Shown piece by piece: positions 24,154 through 28,203 of a stretch of DNA of 28,203 nucleotides. A program made the translations under genes and the position numbers. Position 1 is the first letter of the stretch, and each line of letters opens with the position of its first letter. The stretch is from DASRQK01 sp040392005 (GTDB lineage: Bacteria; Bacteroidota; Bacteroidia; Sphingobacteriales; Sphingobacteriaceae). Below the pieces are notes generated by a model that was given only the letters and a program-made list of their open reading frames with translations, was not told where the DNA came from and did no database searches. The DNA is taken from NCBI GenBank assembly GCA_040392005.1, contig JBEBWT010000025.1, positions 1 through 28,203 on the forward strand, in the 5' to 3' direction.

Positions 24154-24224
24154 AGCGGCATCAATGCTAAGCCGGAGCTGGGATGAACGCACTCCACAGT
24201 CGCCCGGCATGGAGATGAGCGCAC

Positions 24225-24599
24225 TCACCGTACCATCGGCAGGTACTTGTGGCGGTTATCGTAAATGATCCAGATCAAAATCGCCCAAATGACCAGTGCC
24301 ATCGGGATGCCGTCCTGCGCCACGGTCAAGTGGGTCAGCAGCATACCGACCATTACCGGAAAGGCCACCAACGCACCCAGCGCACGGGTCCGGGGGATCA
24401 GGATCAGCAGACCAGCCACCAATTCCGCCAGGCCCACCAGCGGCATCAGCCAGGACACTTCCATCATGGCCGTGCTATCCTTCATCAGCTCTTCCGGCAA
24501 GCCTTCCGGCACCGGCAAATAGTTTAAAAATTTATTCAGTCCGCTGTTGATCAGCATCAATCCGAAAAGGGAAAATAAGATGGTTTTGACGATTTTCAT
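24225..24599 (-). CDS. DoxX-family membrane protein
   Basis: 124 residues with four membrane segments (about 5-25, 47-68, 71-91 and 101-117). FGLMLINSGLNKFLNYLPVP is the family's first helix with its Gly/Asn pair; PLVGLAELVAGLLILIP and LGALVAFPVMVGMLLTHL follow, ending in YLPMVR. DoxX-type proteins occur with quinone or thiol redox enzymes and oxidative-stress genes, and this one converges on a dithiol flavoenzyme. Function is not established for this subgroup. Confidence 0.85.
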   Translation of the reverse strand: MKIVKTILFSLFGLMLINSGLNKFLNYLPVPEGLPEELMKDSTAMMEVSWLMPLVGLAELVAGLLILIPRTRALGALVAFPVMVGMLLTHLTVAQDGIPMALVIWAILIWIIYDNRHKYLPMVR

Positions 24600-24621
24600 G
24601 TGATTGGTTTTAATGTGGTGC

Positions 24622-24629
24622 TAATTTTG
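24622..24629 (+). promoter_or_regulatory. -7 element before the AbiEi-like gene
   Basis: TAATTTTG matches TAnnTTTG, but no TTG stands at the right distance. The start at 24640 would leave a very short leader; the ATG at 24670 would leave about 35 bases. Confidence 0.3.
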
Positions 24630-24639
24630 AACCAAAATA

Positions 24640-25209
24640 ATGTATTCTTCCGGAAATACAAATTGTCTTATGGCAAGAAATCCGGGAATCCGTCGTGAGG
24701 ATTTGACTCAATGGTCAAATTCGATAGACCGGCATCTCGCCCAACTGGTGGGTGAGGGAGTCTTAAAGAAATTGGCCCAGGGACTTTATTATGTTCCGAA
24801 ACCATCCGTATTTGGACCAACGCCACCGGATGAACATGAAGTGATCAAAACGTATCTGAAAGGGGATGATTTTTTGATGGTTTCACCAAACTATTATAAT
24901 AGTCTGGGATTGGGTACTACGCAATTGTACAATCGGAAACAGATATACAATCATAAAAAGCACGAGGATGTGCAGTTGGGCAATAAAGTTTATGAGTTTC
25001 GCCGTAAACCAAAATTTCCCAATAAACTGTCCAGGGAATACCTGGTGGTTGATTTATTGAACAATCTGAAATTTCTGGCCGAAGATGAACAGATGATACT
25101 GGAAAACCTCCGGAAGAACCTCCATACTTTTGATGAAAAAGCCTTAAAGGCCCATGCCCAGCGATACGGTACGATCAGAACGAAGAAAACCCTGCAGCAA
25201 TTACTATAA
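24640..25209 (+). CDS. AbiEi-like antitoxin/transcriptional regulator (type IV toxin-antitoxin class)
   Basis: 189 residues from ATG 24640; 24670 (MARNPGIRREDL) is a reasonable alternative start. A winged-helix front (about 20-55: WSNSIDRHLAQLVGEGVLKK, then AQGLYYVPKPSVFG) is typical of AbiEi-type antitoxins, in which this part binds the promoter. The rest, YLKGDDFLMVSPNYYNSLGLGTTQLYN and RREYLVV-like LSREYLVVDLLNNLKFL, matches the C-terminal domain of the DUF6088/AbiEi group that blocks a nucleotidyltransferase toxin. Its stop overlaps an ATG, the coupling expected for a downstream toxin, but only a 26-codon stub follows. The antitoxin may thus be an orphan that still works as a regulator or an anti-addiction gene. 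Confidence 0.78.
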   Translation: MYSSGNTNCLMARNPGIRREDLTQWSNSIDRHLAQLVGEGVLKKLAQGLYYVPKPSVFGPTPPDEHEVIKTYLKGDDFLMVSPNYYNSLGLGTTQLYNRKQIYNHKKHEDVQLGNKVYEFRRKPKFPNKLSREYLVVDLLNNLKFLAEDEQMILENLRKNLHTFDEKALKAHAQRYGTIRTKKTLQQLL

Positions 25210-25289
25210 TGGTTCACCTTAATGAAGCGAAGGCAATCACATTATTTCAAGTAGCCCCATCGCATCATTTTAGTAAAACAGAAAGCTAA
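25209..25289 (+). pseudogene. 26-codon stub of the toxin gene expected after AbiEi
   Basis: ATG overlaps the antitoxin stop (TAATG), and the stub reads MVHLNEAKAITLFQVAPSHH before a stop at 25287-25289. The position is that of an AbiEii-like nucleotidyltransferase, but the stub is too short to show motifs. The rest of the gene is missing. Assignment rests on position alone. Confidence 0.4.
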
Positions 25290-25411
25290 CGTGGCAGGAA
25301 AGATTGGTAATAGCTGCTTATCCTAATGGCGTGGCCTATAATTATCCGCTCCACAACCCTCCAAAGATGGATAAAACCAGATTTAAAGCAAGCAAACAAC
25401 AATAATTGGGG

Positions 25412-25660
25412 ATGGCAAATATTTTCAATGATGATTTTCGTGATTTTTTATTGATAGCATTTGTCTCCAAAAAAACAGATCATCTCACCTTTTTTAATAA
25501 TAGCACCAAACATACCTGGTGCGGTGGATCCGCAAAAAGCGTCTTCCCTATTCCCGCCTCGGGATCTGGCGGATCAGGGAGGAATGCATCGAGGCCCTGG
25601 CCCGAAATGTGTAAAAGGGGGTGTCCGTCTGCATTTTATTTACCTATCTTTAACCCATGA
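25412..25660 (+). pseudogene. Broken nucleotidyltransferase start (DUF6036-like) followed by junk
   Basis: ATG 25412 opens MANIFNDDFRDFL, which matches the N-terminus I know from Bacteroidota nucleotidyltransferases of the type 'NIFNxDFxDFI...YxLVGGYAV'. After 13-14 residues the match is lost and no GGxAV or DxD motif appears. The rest is Gly/Ser/Pro-rich without a recognisable domain. The frame overlaps the mutT start by four bases. With the stub at 25209 it points to deletion of toxin genes here. Confidence 0.35.
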
Positions 25661-26043
25661 TCCATGTCACCTGTGCCATCATCCAGCACAAAGGAAAAAT
25701 ACTGATCTGCCAGCGGTCGGCCCGGATGAACCTGCCGCACAAATGGGAATTTCCAGGTGGAAAGATCGAGCCGGGCGAGTCCAGAGAGGATTGCCTGGTC
25801 CGGGAGATCCGGGAAGAACTGGGCATCACGATCCGGATCGGCCAGCCGCTAACCGCCGTGGATCACCAGGACGGCGACTTCGCCCTCACCCTCTACCCTT
25901 TTCGGTGTACGCTGGCCGGTGGCACACTCCACCCTACCGAGCACGCTCAGGCGATCTGGGTGCAGCGAAACGAACTGATGGATTATGACTGGGCAGCTGC
26001 GGATGTTCCGGTGGTGAGGGAATATTTAATGATGAGGGAGTAA
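25657..26043 (+). CDS. mutT: MutT-type Nudix hydrolase (8-oxo-dGTP diphosphatase)
   Basis: 128 residues, full length for MutT. The Nudix box reads GGKIEPGESREDCLVREIREELGI (residues about 39-62), matching Gx5Ex7REUxEExGU, with metal-binding glutamates in REIREE. MNLPHKWEFPGGK is the short substrate-binding lead and WAAADVPVV the typical end of MutT-like proteins (…W..ADxxxL). The enzyme cleaves oxidised dGTP to the monophosphate and keeps it out of DNA. Related (d)NTP pyrophosphohydrolases cannot be excluded without a closer comparison. Confidence 0.88.
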   Translation: MIHVTCAIIQHKGKILICQRSARMNLPHKWEFPGGKIEPGESREDCLVREIREELGITIRIGQPLTAVDHQDGDFALTLYPFRCTLAGGTLHPTEHAQAIWVQRNELMDYDWAAADVPVVREYLMMRE

Positions 26044-26064
26044 ACTTCACCACAAAGACATTTT

Positions 26065-26253
26065 TCAACTGATCCAAGCACCGAATCCGCTGAGACCACC
26101 ACTACTTTCACCTGCATAAACCAATACATACTGATAATCGTTGAAGAATATGGGTACTGAAAAATCAGCAATTCCGGGTCCAATATGGTCCCAGAAATAA
26201 TTCCACCAGTGGCCATGATCCTCAAAGATCGAACGGATGGTATCTCGCAGATT
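26065..26253 (-). pseudogene. C-terminal fragment of an unidentified protein
   Basis: On the minus strand, after a stop, 62 codons without a start read RDTIRSIFEDHGHWWNYFW and GIADFSVPIFFNDYQYVLV, ending in FGAWIS. Residue choice and codons look like real coding sequence, with Trp/Tyr and Gly-rich beta turns. I do not recognise the family. It is convergent with mutT, has no start codon and is probably a decayed gene. Confidence 0.4.
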
Positions 26254-26454
26254 TCATATTACAACCTGACCGGCTCCAGGAAAAAATGGAGACCCCTACC
26301 TGAAAGAAAACGGCTCGGGTTTGGGATCAGGGGAAATAGTTGAGGTGATTGCTTATATTTGATCGTCTTGTCAGAAGTGGAATAACATCTTTTATACCCT
26401 GTCCCGCTGCAAAGAAAGATAACCCGTTATTTTCCAAAATGCAGAAATAGTATA
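26254..26454. other. Gene-free stretch upstream of the metallophosphoesterase
   Basis: I see no gene here. Short plus-strand frames (for example NGWYLADFILQPD around 26233-26270) could be another scrap, without clear start or family. Confidence 0.3.
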
Positions 26455-26462
26455 TATCTTTG
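26455..26462 (+). promoter_or_regulatory. -7 promoter element of the metallophosphoesterase gene
   Basis: TATCTTTG matches TAnnTTTG exactly; a T-rich TTTTCC lies about 20 bases upstream. It leaves about 30 bases of leader to ATG 26499 and rules out the in-frame ATG at 26460, which it overlaps. Confidence 0.5.
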
Positions 26463-26498
26463 AAGGCAACAACCGCAAAGCGGAAGCACCCCAAAATA

Positions 26499-27833
26499 AT
26501 GAATAGACTGACTTTTTTAATTGCTGCGCTGATTGCTTCGGTATGGATGCACCCGGCCCCGGCTCAAACGCTTGCTCCGGCTCAAACTCTTGCTCCGGCC
26601 CAAAATAGCACCATCACTGACCCCACCAGCTCCAAAAGCGCGTACACCGTGATTGCCAATCCCGGAGAAAACGCTTCGACCGAGATACGCCTCAACTGGC
26701 ACACAGACCTCGGCAGCGGAGATTCGTTCATTACCTATACGAAGAAAACCGACAAAAGCTGGAAGAAAGCGAGTACCGCAAAAGCGGATCAAGAGCTATG
26801 CACGGTCTTCGATAGCATTTATTCAAAAAAGCCGAACGGTGAAGATTTCTACGAAAATGCCCGTTTTATCCGGAATACCATTTCCTTACAGGGGCTCCAG
26901 GCCGGGACGGAATATATGTATAAACTCTCTGCTGACGGGAACGGTGAAGTCCGCTATTTCAAAACGGCCCCGGGATCTGGAAAATGGGATATGGGCATCA
27001 TCTCCGATATGCACGTTTACGCTCCTCTTCCCAAGAGGCAACAGGCGGCGATGGCGATGATCGGTCAGTTGGAGAAAAAGAACAAAAAGGACTTTGATTT
27101 CATGCTTCATGTCGGGGATCTTTCTGCCTGGGGCGGCAGCTATTCGTTTTGGCCGACTTTGTACGCCGATCCGACTTTCAGCAAATATGTATGGGCCGGG
27201 GTCAATGGAAACCATGACAATATGACCCGGCAGAATGCACAGAGCAATGATTTTTTCCGGCACGTCAATAACAATCCAACCAATGGTTATGCAGGAGAAA
27301 TTGGGGTCTCGTATCATTTCACCTACGACAATGCCCTCTTTGTCATGCTGAACAATGAGAGTATGAAAAGCGAAGAAGAGCTTGCACAGGCGCAGGATTG
27401 GGCCCGAAAAGTGATCAAAAACAATCCGGCAAAATACATTATCGTTGTATCGCATTATCAATGGTTTATGGGAGACGACGGCAGGAGTTCGCAATATAGC
27501 CGGTGGAAAAGCCTATTTGACGAATGTGGAGTCGATCTGGCCATCAGTGGCAACAACCACATTTATGTCCGCACCAAAGCCCTGTACGCAGACCAGGTGA
27601 CAGATGGCACAAAAGGGACTGTTTATATACAGACCCCTTCTTCGGATAACGAAAGAGGGCGGTCTTTTGCAGAGCTGGTCCACAACACAGACCTGATCAG
27701 GCTGCGCTGGACGGAAGGGAGTAACACGATAGGGGCCCTGACCATGAAGGCCAATAAAAAACGTTTATTACTCACGCTTTATGACCGGAACGGCACCCGG
27801 ATCGACCGGGTATCCGTCAAAGCAAAGAGATAG
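26499..27833 (+). CDS. Exported metallophosphoesterase with fibronectin-like N-terminus (purple acid phosphatase type)
   Basis: 444 residues from ATG 26499. Signal peptide MNRLTFLIAALIASVW to PAPAQ, then a tandem TLAPAQ spacer from an 18-bp repeat. A beta-sandwich of the phosphatase N-terminal type occupies about 48-160 (TEIRLNWHTD, LQGLQAGTEYMYKLS). The calcineurin-like domain follows: MGIISDMHVY (D170, H172), MLHVGDLSAW (D207), GVNGNHDN (N238, H239), IIVVSHYQW (H319) and DLAISGNNHIYVRT (351-354). The last motif reads GNNH where GHxH is usual, so one metal-ligand His is replaced by Asn. It probably hydrolyses phosphate esters in the periplasm, but the substrate is unknown. Confidence 0.88.
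   Translation: MNRLTFLIAALIASVWMHPAPAQTLAPAQTLAPAQNSTITDPTSSKSAYTVIANPGENASTEIRLNWHTDLGSGDSFITYTKKTDKSWKKASTAKADQELCTVFDSIYSKKPNGEDFYENARFIRNTISLQGLQAGTEYMYKLSADGNGEVRYFKTAPGSGKWDMGIISDMHVYAPLPKRQQAAMAMIGQLEKKNKKDFDFMLHVGDLSAWGGSYSFWPTLYADPTFSKYVWAGVNGNHDNMTRQNAQSNDFFRHVNNNPTNGYAGEIGVSYHFTYDNALFVMLNNESMKSEEELAQAQDWARKVIKNNPAKYIIVVSHYQWFMGDDGRSSQYSRWKSLFDECGVDLAISGNNHIYVRTKALYADQVTDGTKGTVYIQTPSSDNERGRSFAELVHNTDLIRLRWTEGSNTIGALTMKANKKRLLLTLYDRNGTRIDRVSVKAKR
26561..26596 (+). repeat. 18-bp tandem repeat after the signal peptide
   Basis: Two units, GGCTCAAACGCTTGCTCC and GGCTCAAACTCTTGCTCC, with a partial third, encode AQTLAPAQTLAP. In-frame copy changes would only alter the linker after the signal-peptide cleavage site. 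Confidence 0.8.
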
Positions 27834-27850
27834 TCCGAGTTTTGCATTCA

Positions 27851-27910
27851 TTTCTCGGATTTGGTATTCCCCAAATTCGTATGAATTTGGGGAATACCAA
27901 ATCCGAGAAA
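27851..27910. repeat. 60-bp perfect palindrome, hairpin repeat copy 2
   Basis: Bases 27851-27877 pair perfectly with 27884-27910 (27 bp) around CGTATG. The inner TTCCCCAAATT-N6-AATTTGGGGAA core matches copy 1 at 13543-13590, and the outer arms do not. It starts 18 bases after the metallophosphoesterase stop and may also act as a terminator, although no long T-run follows. Confidence 0.9.
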
Positions 27911-28001
27911 AACCTATCCTTCTGCGGGAGTTAAGGTTTTCATTACAAAAACCTTCAAAACTGTAACCCGTGCTATTCTCAGTCCGGTTGCCAGGAGAAT
28001 C

Positions 28002-28103
28002 TCAGAAACGGTAGCCGACCGAAATCCCGTACCCCTTGTTGCGCATACTGCCATCCCGGGTTGTACCGCCGATTTATACTGCCTTTCCCATGAGGAGATT
28101 TTC
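28002..28103 (-). pseudogene. Remnant of an outer-membrane beta-barrel C-terminus
   Basis: Minus strand: VENLLMGKAV, in-frame TAA, then IGGTTRDGSMRNKGYGISVG and YRF with a stop at 28002. The last 13 residues (KGYGISVGYRF type, aromatic at the end) fit a barrel's final strand with the terminal Phe. A TAA in place of a probable Tyr codon breaks it. It lies directly behind the dehydrogenase on the same strand, without a start. Confidence 0.4.
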
Positions 28104-28139
28104 TACACACCGTGTACAAAATTGAGTTGGAGCCGGATA

Positions 28140-28203
28140 TCAATACGTATAAAACCCGGCCCCGGATTTTTTGCCCAGTTTGCCTGCGGTGACCATATTG
28201 ACC
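28140..28203 (-). CDS. 3-hydroxyacyl-CoA dehydrogenase, C-terminal end (gene continues beyond the window)
   Basis: The minus-strand frame enters at the window edge and reads VNMVTAGKLGKKSGAGFYTY, then TGA at 28142-28140. The pattern 'MVxAGxLGxKSGxGFYxY' is the standard C-terminus of 3-hydroxybutyryl/3-hydroxyacyl-CoA dehydrogenases, which oxidise 3-hydroxyacyl-CoA with NAD in fatty-acid and butyrate metabolism. Only 20 residues are visible, so the subtype (PaaH/Hbd or the FadB fusion) is open. Confidence 0.7.
   Translation of the reverse strand, partial: VNMVTAGKLGKKSGAGFYTY

Noticed and set aside
24154..24224. Near-identical GATGAxCGCACTC pair between the flavoenzyme and doxX genes
   Set aside because: Short, imperfect 13-bp direct repeat overlapping the doxX end; likely chance or a local duplication with no visible role.

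Overview
The window looks like chromosomal DNA of a Bacteroidota bacterium with a roughly balanced base composition. Supporting signs are a TonB-dependent receptor with a carboxypeptidase-regulatory-like N-terminus beside a lipoprotein, a LytS/LytTR two-component pair, a CcmE of the cysteine type, and repeated promoter matches to the Bacteroidota pattern TTG - about 20 bp - TAnnTTTG. I cannot name the genus from sequence alone.

Layout. 1-494 is the 3' end of smc. 495-1442 is a gene graveyard with an RHS/YD-repeat scrap joined to the start of a HipA-type kinase. 1443-5515 (minus) encodes a TonB-dependent receptor followed by a beta-helix lipoprotein. 5639-8352 (plus) is a three-gene set: ABC ATPase, FtsX-type permease with a His/Asp-rich loop, and a small exported DUF3299-like protein, probably handling a metal. 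8426-9442 (minus) is an LpxR-like lipid A deacylase, divergent from ccmE-ccmF and a DUF2520 gene (9596-13453); a Fur/Irr-like 17-bp palindrome lies between the two directions. 13454-13944 holds a long hairpin element and a truncated ATPase. 13945-15342 (minus) is a sigma-54-type response regulator, and 15429-15882 (minus) is the RNase P RNA gene. 15909-19187 carries two different P-loop ATPase-nuclease fusion proteins on opposite strands, separated by a frameshifted small membrane protein and a three-copy 33-bp repeat. 19331-23079 is a tightly packed operon of a thioredoxin-fold protein, a LytS-type histidine kinase and a LytTR regulator. 23224-24153 is a GliT-like dithiol/disulfide flavoenzyme, convergent with a DoxX-family protein. 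24640-25656 holds an AbiEi-like antitoxin whose partner is truncated, then MutT (25657-26043), a degraded fragment, an exported metallophosphoesterase (26499-27833), a second hairpin element, a broken barrel remnant and the C-terminal end of a 3-hydroxyacyl-CoA dehydrogenase.

Together, core genes (smc, rnpB, ccmEF, mutT) alternate with short accessory islets. At least six broken gene fragments and two members of a hairpin repeat mark the islets. Recurring themes are envelope and redox chemistry (TonB receptor, LpxR, CcmE/F, TlpA-like protein, dithiol oxidase, DoxX) and defence- or toxin-like leftovers (HipA, AbiEi, AAA/DUF4143). I see no single large unknown system. The most unusual items are the hairpin repeat family, the 33-bp operator-like array, and the thioredoxin-kinase-regulator operon.
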